Notes: generated by a model from the letters alone, not told the origin. A stretch of DNA of 64,000 bases from Acanthosepion esculentum (GCA_964036315.1 OZ038508.1:47654696-47718695), one strand, 5' to 3'; positions 43,938-54,569 are shown, numbered from the stretch's first letter. Made by a program: numbers and translations.

Positions 43938-44110
43938 CCGAGGCCCGTAGAACAGTTGGTAGGGTGTTCGCTTGACAACCTAACTGTCCGGGTTTCAATT
44001 CTCGGTAGTGGATGCGCACTGCTGATGAGTCCCAAATATAGGACGAAACGGCCGTCCAGTGCTTTCTGCATTCTGTGACAGTGCTTTCAGCATTCTGTTG
44101 AGGTTTCAGG
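43938..44110 (+). mobile_element. tRNA-headed SINE carrying a hammerhead ribozyme
   Basis: The head 43940-44005 looks tRNA-derived: an A-box-like TAGAACAGTTGGTAGGG (43949) and a B-box-like GGGTTTCAATTC (43990) within a T-stem-like CCGGG/CTCGG pair. The ribozyme follows immediately (44010-44073). Past it, the stem I strand CAGTGCTTTCTGCATTCTG is repeated at 44079-44097 with one change. The 3' edge near 44110 is uncertain. The nearest known parallel is the Schistosoma SINE-like hammerhead family. Transcription by RNA polymerase III is inferred. Confidence 0.7.
44010..44073 (+). ncRNA. Type I hammerhead self-cleaving ribozyme
   Basis: Core order fits type I. CTGATGA (44022-44028), stem II GTCC/GGAC (44029-44032, 44041-44044) around loop CAAATATA, and GAAA (44045-44048). 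Stem III is the self-complementary ACGGCCGT (44048-44055). The cleavage nucleotide is C44056 after GT. Stem I inner strand GCACTG (44016-44021) pairs exactly with CAGTGC (44057-44062). An outer stem GGATGC/GCATTC (44010-44015, 44068-44073) closes with one wobble, leaving a 5-base bulge on the 3' side for a possible loop-loop contact. All conserved core bases are present. The very short palindromic stem III suggests that dimers cleave better. RNA activity is inferred, not shown. Confidence 0.88.
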
Positions 44111-44224
44111 CTCGATGAATTACTTAATTACATATATATTTCTTTTTATAGATACAAGTATTTAAGTAAATGCTCTGTTTTATAATAAACAGTATAAAAT
44201 AACATTTATCGGCCTGAATGTCCC

Positions 44225-44485
44225 AGAAATTTTCATAGAAAATTTTTGTCCTCCGATAGGAATCGAACCTGTATCCTAAACGGAACCAACATATAACCTG
44301 ACGTGCATTAACCGATTCGACCACATAGGAGCATTCGTTTAGCAAGGTGGATTTTACTGTCTTTAAACTTTTATCTTCCATGTATCTCTCACGTTAGGGC
44401 ACGTCATGCTATATGACGGTTCTGTATAGGATACAGGTTCGATTCCTGTTGGAGGACGAAAATTTTCTATGAAAATTCCTCGGAC
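44225..44485. repeat. Inverted pair of tRNA-like repeats
   Basis: Arms 44225-44280 and 44413-44485: ATTTTCATAGAAAATTTT, GTCCTCC, GGAATCGAACCTGTATCC and the reverse complement. The left copy on the reverse strand is tRNA-like: TGGTCGAATCGGTTAATGCA (A-box region) and GGTTCGATTCC (B box). The right arm truncates the 3' part of the mariner transposase. Confidence 0.75.
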
Positions 44486-45509
44486 ATTCATTGTGGACTT
44501 TGCGTAAGTCTGCTCCATTGTTGAAGTATTTCCCACGAAGATGATTATCCAGGGAGTGGAACAGGTGGTAATCAGATGGCGCAAGCTCAGGTAAATAAGT
44601 TGGATGGCACAAAGTCTCTCACCCAAGTTGCTGTATGGTATCCCTGACCACTCGCACGACATGCGGCCTGGCGTTGTCATGGAGGAAAAGCACACTTTGC
44701 GATTCACCAGTGCTGGCTCCTTCTGGCGCAATGCCTGTTGCACACGTTTCAATTGCTGCGAGTATAGGTCTCCAGTGACCGTTTGGCCCGGTGGTATCAG
44801 TTAATAATGAACCACTTGACAGCCTGTCCACCAGACACAAAGCATAATCTTGCGTGGGTGCATAGACGGTCTTGCGGTGTGAGGGACAGCATCCTGAGGA
44901 GACAACCAATGTCTGGAACGCTTGGGAGTTTCGTACAGATCCCGCTTTTCATCACTGGTAAGCACTCGATTGAATAAGGATGCGGTACGGTGGCGAGAAC
45001 GTTGTCATTGTCCCTTGTGGACCTCCAACAGCATTTGCGGAACCCACTTGCTCAGTTTATACGTCTTACCTAGGTGGTGCAGGTGAAGTATAAATGTTGC
45101 AGCGAAAACGTTGAACTGTCTTGCAAGTTCACCCCATGTTAGACTACTGTCCTCTTCAATGGCCGCCATCAGGACTCCGTCATTCAAGACCTGTGGTCGT
45201 CCACTCCGAGGCTCATCATGGAGAGACAAATCTCCCGACGTGAATTTTCGAAACCAACGCCTTGCAGTACGTTCATTCACAGCACGTAAATCAAACAGCC
45301 CCGAACGAGATCTCTAGACACTTCCATTATTCTCACAGCTGTCCGGCTTATAACTGATGGCCGGGCACGGTGCGCTTCTTTTTTTATAACGGCTGCTGTT
45401 CCTACTTCCGGCTGTCCGAATTTGAAAACAATTGCTACACGCATTTCGTATATATTTCAACTTCATTCAATGACTAATCAAAAAACGGACAGAACTTTTT
45501 GGGTTACCT

Positions 45510-45511
<2 letters not shown>
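44485..45511 (-). mobile_element. mariner-type DNA transposon, 3'-truncated
   Basis: The 5' end on the reverse strand is at about 45511: AAGGTAACCCAAAAAGTTCT after TA, a mariner-like terminal repeat that abuts a TA array. The 3' terminal repeat is missing; the coding region runs into the inverted tRNA-like repeat at 44485. The transposase is described separately. Confidence 0.75.
44486..45327 (-). pseudogene. mariner transposase, frameshifted
   Basis: A start-like ATG at 45327 (MEVSRDL) is followed by a stop, then NERTARRWFRKF, DLSLHDEPRSGRP (paired helix-turn-helix region, about 45280-45200). Catalytic pieces in order: VLTSDEKRDLYE (first Asp, about 44955), FLHDNARPH (second Asp, about 44680), LAPSDYHLF (third Asp, about 44580), consistent with a DD34D enzyme. 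At least three frame changes and one stop (about 44802). It would cut and paste TA-flanked DNA; not functional here. Confidence 0.8.

Positions 45512-45579
<68 letters not shown>
45512..45579. repeat. (AT)n microsatellite
   Basis: About 66 bases of AT, directly at the mariner terminus, so the target TA lies within an AT array. Confidence 0.95.
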
Positions 45580-45580
<1 letters not shown>

Positions 45581-45614
45581 CGGGCTTTATCAAGTTTATC
45601 ACATTTGCACACAA

Positions 45615-45665
45615 ACAAGATATGCTGGAGTATATACGCTGAGGATATACCCCAGTACATCTTGT
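45615..45665. repeat. Hairpin with 21-base arms
   Basis: 45615-45635 (ACAAGATATGCTGGAGTATA) pairs with 45645-45665, three mismatches, 9-base loop. Confidence 0.65.
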
Positions 45666-45959
45666 TCATATGCATGTGTAATCTGAGTAGCGTAAACAAA
45701 TTCAGTCCGAGGACGATCTAAAGGACGAAACTCAACACGCGAAAAGCTTTTTTTCATTTTCCTTTACATCTTTCCCTAAATATTATTATTGATATATACA
45801 AAAATTATATAAAGTTATCTCATATATATTTATATACATATATATATATATATATATGCTTCTTAATACGTTGCTTAACTTTTACGTTACAGATCAGTAA
45901 GATCATAAATCAGGTAGAAAGATACCACCTTGCATCATTTGAACTTGTGATGCGAACAA

Positions 45960-46280
45960 CTACTCCAGACAAGAAAAAGAAAGTTTCATTTCACCATAAC
46001 GCCAAAAGCAGTGAATATGTCTACTCATATTAACGTGACTTGAACCGAAAGTAGCAGATAATAGACGACGCATCCAAGATAACTTTTTGCCTCTCACGCC
46101 ATCCGTAGATATGATGTGAATTTGGACACCCTTTTGAATTAATGCACCTCTAATGGATATGATGCCATCCCTATTGGTAATATTAAACTGTTGCATTTCT
46201 TCCTCAATACATAATGGGTATTTCATGTCTTTTAGTTTAAATCCCTTGCTCTGGAAATATTGCAAAACGTCCGTTTTCAA
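45960..46280 (-). other. Unrecognised 106-codon open frame
   Basis: The sequence is not low complexity (MKTDVLQYFQSKGFKLKDMK..., FNITNRDGIISIRGALIQKG). I recognise no family, and no splice or regulatory context supports a gene. It may be the remnant of a mobile element protein. Listed because it is the only complex frame here that is neither in a repeat nor in a known transposon. Confidence 0.25.
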
Positions 46281-46325
46281 TGTTTTTAACGCTTTGAGCC
46301 CTGATCACTGCTTTACCGGTGGTAG

Positions 46326-46412
46326 AGAAAAATGACGTAATGCCCAGCCACCGATTGAACAATGTTAGTGAAAAATGACTTAATACCCAACCAGTGGTTG
46401 AACGGTGGGTAA
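46326..46412. repeat. 44-bp direct duplication
   Basis: GAAAAATGAC(G/T)TAAT(G/A)CCCA begins at 46326 and 46370. Confidence 0.75.
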
Positions 46413-46829
46413 AAACTTGTAACTATATTTACCGGGAAAGATTGCATGCCAATTATTTGGCAGAAGGGTTAAAATTGTTCAGGAATGCATGGGATCAAAG
46501 GGTTAAACCACAAATACTGAAGACAACCGAGAAACAACTTTACTTGAAACCAATTATGTGCGTGTGTATGTGTGTGTATGTTAATAAAGAAAGAGAAACC
46601 ATGCTTATATTTTTAGATTTTCTAAAATACTACATGTTTTCAGGGTTTTAAGTGTACTTGAGACAAATCAAACTTCAAGGTGAGTACCAGTCAACAACCT
46701 TTATAATATTAGCTACACGTTTAGTTCTTCCTTTTCAAATTTATGACAGCTTGAAGACAATTCTTTGATAATTCCTGCTGACTAAAAATTTTCTCAGCTG
46801 ACTCCATTATTTGGTGAGACAGTTACAGT
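46413..46829. other. Spacer, nothing recognised
   Basis: No credible gene; a short GT-rich stretch lies near 46559. Confidence 0.45.
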
Positions 46830-47110
46830 TCATTCAGGAGATATGCAGTCATGACTCTCCACAGCTTCTTTTTAAAAAAAATATCTCTGAATTGCCAAAA
46901 CAGCGTAGACAAGATAGCGGTTTCCCGATGATTTATCCACGGCTTCCAATTCAATGTTGTACTTCTAGAAAGTCTGTCATCGATTTTTACCGAACCAATT
47001 GTCCCCTGTTATTTAACAAATGCATATGCGAAGGAAAAGATAGATGCATTCCTTTCCCAAAAGCAATTTTACTCAAGTAAACTGACGAGGTAGAAATTTG
47101 AACTCGATAA
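46830..47110. repeat. Diverged relative of the 141-bp minisatellite and its flank
   Basis: CATGACTCTCCACAG (46850), CTGAATTGCCA, and AGATAGCGG match the 141-bp unit. CCTTTCCCAAAAGCA and AAATTTGAACTCG match the 41760-41860 flank. So unit and flank travel together as one larger dispersed repeat. Confidence 0.6.
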
Positions 47111-47454
47111 ACCTTTCTAAACTGATAAGAACCGTTGTTGGATTATCGCCCTTGATTACATTATTAGCGGCACTGTTTTAAGTAAGACACGTCGTCTTCT
47201 CTTTTTTGCATTGAAAATTCAACACTTGTTACTTTCTCTGTCCCGTAAAACACGCGTTATATAAGCACTTCAGAGACATCTATGATGAAGGTCATTTCTT
47301 CCCATACTCTTTTGTAATTTGTTTTGTTAATATATTTATTAACCGTTCTTTGTTCGAATTCCATGACTCGTCTTTTATTTTATTTTTACTCGGACTCGCA
47401 TGAGTCGACAAAATATTATTTAGGGGACAATTAATAAAAGGAACTGTCAAACAT
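47111..47454. other. Spacer, nothing recognised
   Basis: No frame or shared repeat seen. Confidence 0.45.
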
Positions 47455-47690
47455 GTGGCGGCGCGGATTGAGAATTCTGAGTGCCGAGTTCGAATTTCAG
47501 TCTAATCCATTACATTCACTTACGTGCTAATAATCTTGGGAAAGGTATGAATCCTCTTCTTCTCCCCCCCCCCAGATATTGGTAAATATCAGGACAGACT
47601 GCGTTCTATAGCCTTGGGTGGCAACTGGTCTAAGAGAAGGAAAACTCCGAATTCAAAACCTGATCCTCCAGTCTGGGGATTTTGCAGCAG
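47455..47690 (+). mobile_element. SINE family B copy
   Basis: GGCGGCGCGGATTGAGAATT, GAGTTCGAATTTCAG (B box, about 47485), CTTGGGAAAGG, GGTAAATATCAGGACAGACT, and GGCAACTGGTCTAAGAGAAG. Confidence 0.7.
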
Positions 47691-47781
47691 GTTAACAACC
47701 TACTCACTTAAAATAACTGGCTTCTTACAGAAACTGCAACGATATTTCGAGGCCCTATGTTCTTCAAGAAATTTTAAAGTC

Positions 47782-47965
<184 letters not shown>

Positions 47966-48018
47966 TTCGGCCTTGCGCCACATCCAAGCGTAGCTTGGAA
48001 AATCACTATATATATATG

Positions 48019-48183
48019 TGGAAAGAATTATCGTTTGACAGATATATATACATATATATAATTATCGTTTGGCATATATATATATTCTATATATATATAT
48101 ATATATACATATGTCAAACGATAATTATATATATATATATATATATGTCAAACGATAATTATATATATATATATGTCAAACGA

Positions 48184-48218
<35 letters not shown>

Positions 48219-48227
48219 GTCAAACGA

Positions 48228-48266
<39 letters not shown>

Positions 48267-48287
48267 GTCAAACGATAATTCTTTCCA
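48019..48287. repeat. Array of GTCAAACGATAATT units separated by AT tracts, inside a perfect inverted repeat
   Basis: The unit occurs forward at about 48113, 48147, 48174, 48226 and 48267 and reversed at 48025 and 48061, each separated by AT runs. The outermost arms, 48019-48041 and 48265-48287, are exact reverse complements (TGGAAAGAATTATCGTTTGA plus three bases). Confidence 0.9.
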
Positions 48288-48450
48288 TCATAACATGTTA
48301 AACGCTACTAGTCTTTTTCTAAATGTTTTAAATATCCATGTTAACTTTTGAGAGGTGGTTCAATACCGTTTAAAGCCTCTAATCTCCTGACCACAGGCCT
48401 TGCCGCTGGATATATATATGTACCCAAGACTATGGCCGCACATAACAATT
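48286..48450 (-). repeat. Composite repeat family K end, reverse strand
   Basis: GAGAGGTGGTTCAATACC, AATCTCCTGACCACAGGCC and TTGCCGCTGGATATA. It is the inverted counterpart of 49699-49830, including the AATTCTTTCCA edge. Confidence 0.75.
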
Positions 48451-49689
48451 GCTGCTTTTCTCAGAGCATTTTACCATATATAACAGATTTGGCTCAAATT
48501 TCTGTAAGAAGCCAGTTTTTTAATGTGTATGTTGTTAGCCTACTGCACAAACCCAACCTGAAGGATTAGGTTTTGAATTCAGAGTTTTAATATATGACGT
48601 GTATTGTCTAAAAAACCGACTAGTTTTTAGTCATCCATCAACGATTTGTTCTGAGTTGGTAACCTTTTATTTTAAAGTGTTACGCCTAATCAAACACTAT
48701 ACGCTATTTCTCATTTTCCGTTTTTATATTGTTTTGTTTAACGCAAAGTCAGTGATGATTTTTTTCCGTGCATTTACGAATACATCACTGTAGATTAACA
48801 AAGAAACAATACGATAAACGAAGTCTTTGAAATCTTAATCAGACACAAAATGAGATGCGTTTTCATCAACCGCTTACGTTCGTGTTTTTTATTTATTTTT
48901 TCACGCACTGTCTTTGCGTTCAAGAATGTTCGTGTACAAAACGTATTATCATTATTTACGATTTAACTTTTTTTTTCCTCTTGACACTTGACGATTATAC
49001 GTTTTTCTTTGTGTCGTCTATAAAAAAATGTGAGACGATAATGGGATAACATTTCTTTTCTTTTTGCTGATAAATTGTAAGTATTGATAAACATCGGAAC
49101 TTCAAAAACATAGGCGCGTTAGATTGTCAAACAGGACGAAACTGACTAACATTAATAGAAGATATTTGCCAAAATTATAAATTTCTTTTATGTTTCTTCA
49201 TTTCTCTGGCGGTTCTTTTTCTTAGTTCTATAGGTATTTTTTTTTCTTTTTACAGAGTAGTCGGTGATTCATAAATCGTTCATTCTGTCTAATCGGTTTA
49301 CATTGTTTGTTTTTAACTTATTTCCATTTCCTGGGCTGTTTCCCACTTTTTCTTGTTTTCAATTCGAATCTTTCACGTTTTCGTTCCTTCGTCTCTCTTT
49401 CACTGGTTTGGCTTCCCACTTTCTTTCATTCCTAATATCTTCATACGCTTCATACATTGTTTTCATACATATTCCATTTTTATTATTTTCCACGTATTAT
49501 TTACTCAATCCAATTTGTTCTTAATCTCTTTTCCTTTGCATTATTCTTAGTATTATTGAGTGAGAGCAGAGAACACTACCACAATATGAGAATTATGGCG
49601 CACAGTCTGATAAGGGTAAACCAGTCACCTGCAGCAGAGCCAAATATGTTACATATGGTTAAAGGCTCTGATAAAAGCAGCAACTGTTA
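48451..49689. other. T-rich spacer, nothing recognised
   Basis: Overlapping hydrophobic frames at 48855-49049 and 49264-49550 follow from T-rich composition. No gene supported. Confidence 0.45.
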
Positions 49690-49990
49690 TGCAAGGCCGT
49701 AGTCCTGGGTATATCGATAAACTATATCCAGCGGCAAGGCCTCTGGTCAGGAGATTGGAGGCTTTAAATTGTATTGAACCACCTCTTAAAAGTTAACATA
49801 GCGTTTAACTTGTTATGGTGGAAAGAATTATATATATATAATGATTTTTAAATTCCTTTAAACCGTATTAAATCAGCTCTTGATTATTGTCGTTCCCATA
49901 TCCACTCTGACCCGGGAAAGAAGTATCTTTTAGGGTCCCAGCTGTGGAGAAACAGTGAACTTCTAAACAAAAACAAAATGCTATGAAAGT
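49690..49990 (+). repeat. Composite repeat family K copy
   Basis: GTAGTCCTGGGTATATCGAT, CAAGGCCTCTGGTCAGGAGA, GAACCACCTCTTAAAAG, then CTGACCCGGGAAAG and GGGTCCCAGCTGTGG. Confidence 0.7.
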
Positions 49991-50089
49991 GTAGGATACA
50001 TTTGTGAGCTAGAAATGCAATCAATCCATTTTTATATCAATATGACCAGTAATACATATTATCTGTATTTGAAGCCATAAAATTTTGTT

Positions 50090-50470
50090 CAAAATATTCC
50101 GGTTCCTATCATTGAATAATCCACAGAGGTTCATATGCCGCCAAACAAAATCAACCAACCAAATAACCAACACAAAGACATTAATCCATATAATATCCTA
50201 CAACTTCTTGAAGACATCAAAGAGTATTCCAAAATATAACTTCAACAAAATTAAAACATAAGACACACATATCACCGCCACGAGTAATTATCTCCACACA
50301 AACATGTATATGCACAAAAGCTGAGTATGAACATGTATTCAACTGTGAAAGCAGAATAACATATATCTCATTTATAATTTCAAAGCTCCCAAGGAGATTA
50401 AATTTCGGCATTAAATGACCCATAAGGAGTTGATATGCCGTTAGAAAAATAAAACAAATGTGCGGCGCGG
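50090..50470. repeat. Family K AT-rich segments
   Basis: GTTCATATGCCGCCAAACAA (50130) and GGCATTAAATGACCCATAAG, GTTGATATGCCGTTAG (50408) match the AT-rich end seen at 16420-16560. The 132-codon reverse frame here overlaps these repeats and is not supported as a gene. Confidence 0.5.
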
Positions 50471-51019
50471 TGAGAACTACCTGAAGGTAGTTAAAGCATC
50501 CGTTAGAAAAAAGTTTCCTTTTGAAGGTGTTCTGAAGTATCTTTTGGGGCCTACAAATTTTTCTCGTAGACTCATCATCCAAATCAAACAAACTTTGGAT
50601 ACTAGATTTAGCCAACTGGTTAAGGAGCCGTAACTGACAAAAAATATGCTATACTGAACTTAGATATCTATTGTAGCCAATTCACCAAGACAATCATTCA
50701 TATATTGAGAGTTCAAAAACAAAAAAAAATCTATGATAACCATGCCTGAAATAATATCAGGTCATTTCTTATTCTTCACCTAATAATAATAATAAATATA
50801 AGCTTGTTATCACACTCAAAAATATTCGTTATATTCGAGACGTCGTAGACGCCGGTGCTAGTAATAACACCTTTCAATAATATCTCCACTAGTAATACTT
50901 GTTCAAGTAGTAATTGCCAAATAATATAATGATCAGAAGAGAATCGTAATCCGTATAGTAGTAGAGTAGAGAGAATGAACGTATTCAATACTGTGTGAGT
51001 TCACTAAAGATAACGACAT
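50471..51019. other. Spacer, nothing recognised
   Basis: No credible frame. Confidence 0.45.
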
Positions 51020-51440
51020 TATGCCACCATCCATCTTACCACATGGCCTCAGACACAACACGGAGGTTTAAACCAAGTGCCTTGAGGAGTTAGTACTGAC
51101 CTGCGTCAAGAGGTTGGCTACTGAAAGATCCTATGTATGGCAACATGACTCTGCACGATGCCACACAAGCAAGAGAACCCAGTCATGGTTGTCAGACAAT
51201 TTCTACGATATATCACCCCTTAAAACTGGCCACCTAATTCCCCAGACTGCAACCCCCTTTAGAAGCAAGCGAACGACGTTTGGAGTGCAGTTGTGTGAGA
51301 GACAAAAGAACTCGTTGTAACACCAATTATGAATTATACGCAAGGATTTTGGCAGCATTCACCAACTTCTACAAGGAGACCGTCCAGAAGAGAGGTAGGA
51401 GATCCCGAAGTTTCCTGGGGGTTATGGCTTATTCAAATGG
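51020..51440 (+). pseudogene. Tc1/mariner-type transposase fragment
   Basis: Pieces MPPSILPHGLRHNTEV (51020), SYVWQHDSARCHTSKRTQSW then LSDNF (51126; QHDSAxxHT carries the second catalytic Asp), PQTATPF (about 51241, where NSPDCNPLD is usual), and LAAFTNFYKETVQKRGRRSR (about 51350). Stops and frame changes throughout. The N-terminal DNA-binding part and the first Asp are missing. Confidence 0.7.
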
Positions 51441-51616
51441 CAGTTTAATGAATACACTTCTATTTTGTATTTCAAGATAGTTTATGTAATTTTGGTAGAT
51501 ATATATATATATGTATATGTTAAAATGAGATGCCAGTGTTCTTTACATTTGTGCATAATTTAGACGACAATTTATCCATCGCAGCCTCTACACGCCCACA
51601 TACACATGCGCGTGTG

Positions 51617-51651
<35 letters not shown>

Positions 51652-52905
51652 GTGTGAAAGAAGTGAAAGTTGAATTTTGTCTCTGAATGCTAAAATATTA
51701 CGCAAAATAATTGCATTTCTACCCTTAGGGTCGATTATATCGTGAGTAAAATGAGTTATAATAAATCTCTATGGTAAATCCCATAATACTCAGCAGGGTA
51801 GTTTCGCTTTCTTGCCAGAACTTTCTAAATCTAGAAAAAATACAAGAAGGAACAAACACAAACGAAAAATAGAACCATTTTCCCCAACTTCTTCAGTTTC
51901 TTTTTTCCCACTTACGTTTTTCGCTTTTTATTTTGTCCTAAATATATCCAAAATATTTTTCAAAAAAACATTTGCCTAATGAAGGGCATTGTTCAGATTA
52001 TTTAACAATATGCATTGATTTCTGCTTGACTTGATGGATATTTTCACTACCAGTGTCTGTTTCTTTTTGTCTTTCCTTTTCTTTTTGCTTTCAGATTTCC
52101 CTCTTCTTTACAATCGTCCTGCTACAAAAGACGCGGTTTGTCTGAAAACGTTTCCAGCTTTTAGCAAAAAGATATTTATTTTAAGATGGTTGCCTTTGGT
52201 TCGAAATGATCAGCTGAGGCGTCAGTTGATACTCCTTAGATTCACAAGGGCACCAAAGGTACTGTAGTTTCTGGGGACGATTCGCCTGAGAGCTAATATA
52301 TTTTCAGGCTGGTATTCAATTGTGTTACATTTCTTCTACGTCGATTACTCTATCAAAAGCAAAGGGTCCAATCTGTTCAGCTATGTACCGGGCTTTGAAA
52401 CCAGTGTTTTCATTATTCTTCCATACAAAGGGAGATAGAGAGAGAGGGAGTGAGAGAGAGAAAGAGAGGGGGAGAGAGAGAGGGAGAGAGAGAGTTTTCA
52501 GTCTACTTTATTTGAATCATAGTTGGAGGTTTATTAATGTATGGATTTTCCAATGAAATAGACTCTGTTAAAATATGAAATTTGCCCACTGATAACCGTT
52601 TCACTACATGTGTATTCGTTACTGTTACTAAAACTTACAAAACTGCTACAATTTCTGCTTCTCGCCAAATGCCGTTTCGATAAAAGTGAGAAAAGTAAGT
52701 TGTCATAGAAGTTCACTTATTTCTCTAAAAATTATGCAGAAAAATTCATTTATTATATGAATTTCCTTTTGTCATTGTAATGTCTTCTAGCATTTCTTAC
52801 TCTAGACATGGAGCTGATGTTGGGAGAAACATTTGAATAATTTTAATGCTAATAATAATAATAATAATAATAATGAATTAATAAAAATATTGCATTTTAC
52901 TCGTG
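51441..52905. other. Spacer with small microsatellites
   Basis: (AT)n at about 51499-51514 and 51619-51648, (GA)n-rich 52430-52495, (AAT)n at 52849-52875. A 78-codon frame at 52031-52267 has no recognisable motif. Confidence 0.5.
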
Positions 52906-53450
52906 TCCACCTTTGTGCAAATTAATTGAAACGAAACGAATTCTGTTATTACTTACTTTTTTCATATTTTTCCATTGAAACATAACACAGTTCACATGTT
53001 AATACGTCATATGTCCATTCCACAAAGTCATTCCTTTCAGATTGACCACAGATTCTCGATAGGATTTAAATCTGAAGACTGTCAGGGCCAGTCTATAATA
53101 CTTTGAATTACACACTTGTAAGGTTTGTCAGTGTGTTCGTGCAGTGTTACAATTTTCGTATGTTTTCATGGAGTAACGTCCATCGCAGGCAATTGCGGTA
53201 GTACAACTAATCGACAGTCGAGACAATAGTATCTGGGTGTGATAAAAATCTGATGCAATTACGGATGACGCAATATTTCATCATACACACAGAAAATAGT
53301 TTCATATTGCTGCACACCACTGCAGATGACTTAGTCTGAGCAAAAAATAGAAATCAATTACATCCTGTCACACCAGTGGGTCTAAAACTGACCAAATGTT
53401 GAAAGAAGAGAAACTAAAGTGGTTGCTTCAATTAATTTGCACAACGGTGT
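52906..53450 (-). mobile_element. Tc1-type deletion derivative
   Basis: Terminal inverted repeats: TTGTGCAAATTAATTGAA (52914) and TTCAATTAATTTGCACAA (ending about 53444). On the reverse strand near 53090-53040 it retains a transposase piece, SSDLNPIENLWSI, the conserved PDLNPIENLW motif of Tc1. About 545 bases, so most of the gene is lost. Confidence 0.75.
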
Positions 53451-53695
53451 AATGTTTTGTTATTTTTTTGGGGGGGGGGTCACTATTTGCTCATAGCTCG
53501 TGCTCAGGTGCTGCCACCAAATGACCAGCAGGGGATTTTTCATTTACAGATTTCAACATTACTATAGAAGTGCGAAAGAGCTGAAGATGAGCGGTCCTTG
53601 ATATTATTAACGTTACATAACAAATATGATGCATATCTCCCAAAACAAAACAACGCGAATTTGCTAATACGCAACCGGTGAGTATTTGTCTAACG
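53451..53695. other. Spacer with G homopolymer
   Basis: A run of ten G at about 53470; nothing else. Confidence 0.5.
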
Positions 53696-54150
53696 CAGAG
53701 TTTCCCAACCTTTTCTCAACCAGCGCCACCTTTGAGCACAAACTTTTTGTCAACACCTCCCTGTCGAATTAAATTTCCAATATTATACGGAATTCATCTT
53801 TCATAGCAAGATAACACTTAGTGCAAAAATATTGTTAATACTGATTTCATTTCTATTAGAAATGCCAATGATTAAAATCCAAAGAAAAAACCTTATTCGA
53901 TAGCTTATCTCAATGTTTTCAATGCGATGATTACCTTTGGTGTTTAATGGCTAAGGCTCTTACTCTAGGTTCCATGCTTCTTGGAAGTAATCGTAAATCA
54001 CCTTGTTTCGTAATTTGCAGGAGGTTTCTTTGTTTAGTAAGAAGGTCTGTAACTACATTGAAACTACATTCAGCCATTTTGGAAGTCGATAAAGCAATGA
54101 AAAAAAGTTTGATAGCTTTCCATAGCACTAAGAGAAATCTCCTTTTGTAG
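53696..54150 (-). mobile_element. hAT element 3' end with transposase tail
   Basis: The terminus CAGAGTTTCCCAACC (53696) has the hAT form. The reverse frame 54128-53931 reads ECSFNVVTDLLTKQRNLLQI then TKQGDLRLLPRSMEPRVRAL, resembling the C-terminal dimerisation region of hAT transposases. The other end was not found; a hAT-like GGGGGCGCTATCGCCCACTT occurs at 54285. Confidence 0.6.
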
Positions 54151-54569
54151 CCAATATTGAATAATTTTTGAAAATCTGAAAAAAATGATTACATGCTCAC
54201 CGCCACCTGCGTATGCTCACCGTCCCTCCCAATGAAATAAACAAAAAATCCCAGTGCCTACTTTTCAACATAACAGAGCCCAAAGGGGGCGCTATCGCCC
54301 ACTTTGGCAACACTTTTCGAAAGCATGCAGTATACACACTCATTGGAATCAGATATCGTCTTCTAAAATTTAATGTTAACGAGGAATTTGAATATATTAT
54401 TTCATCCGCAATATCTCTTCAGGACGTGGGCGATCTTTTCTCTCCGCAGCTCCGTCCGTTATGGCTCTCAGTGTCATTGCCCTTGATCTGTTCTCTTTCA
54501 TCCATTCACAGAAACCCTTTCGACAAATTGCCCGATGTCTTCCCTATCTTCTCTCGCATTCATTAACTT

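Noticed and set aside
45690..45725. GTCC...GGACGAAAC resembling hammerhead stem II
   Set aside because: No CTGANGA precedes the stem (AAATTCA instead) and no stem I or III could be formed.
48855..49550. Hydrophobic frames as small membrane proteins
   Set aside because: The T-rich composition explains Phe/Leu/Ile content; the frames overlap each other without other support.
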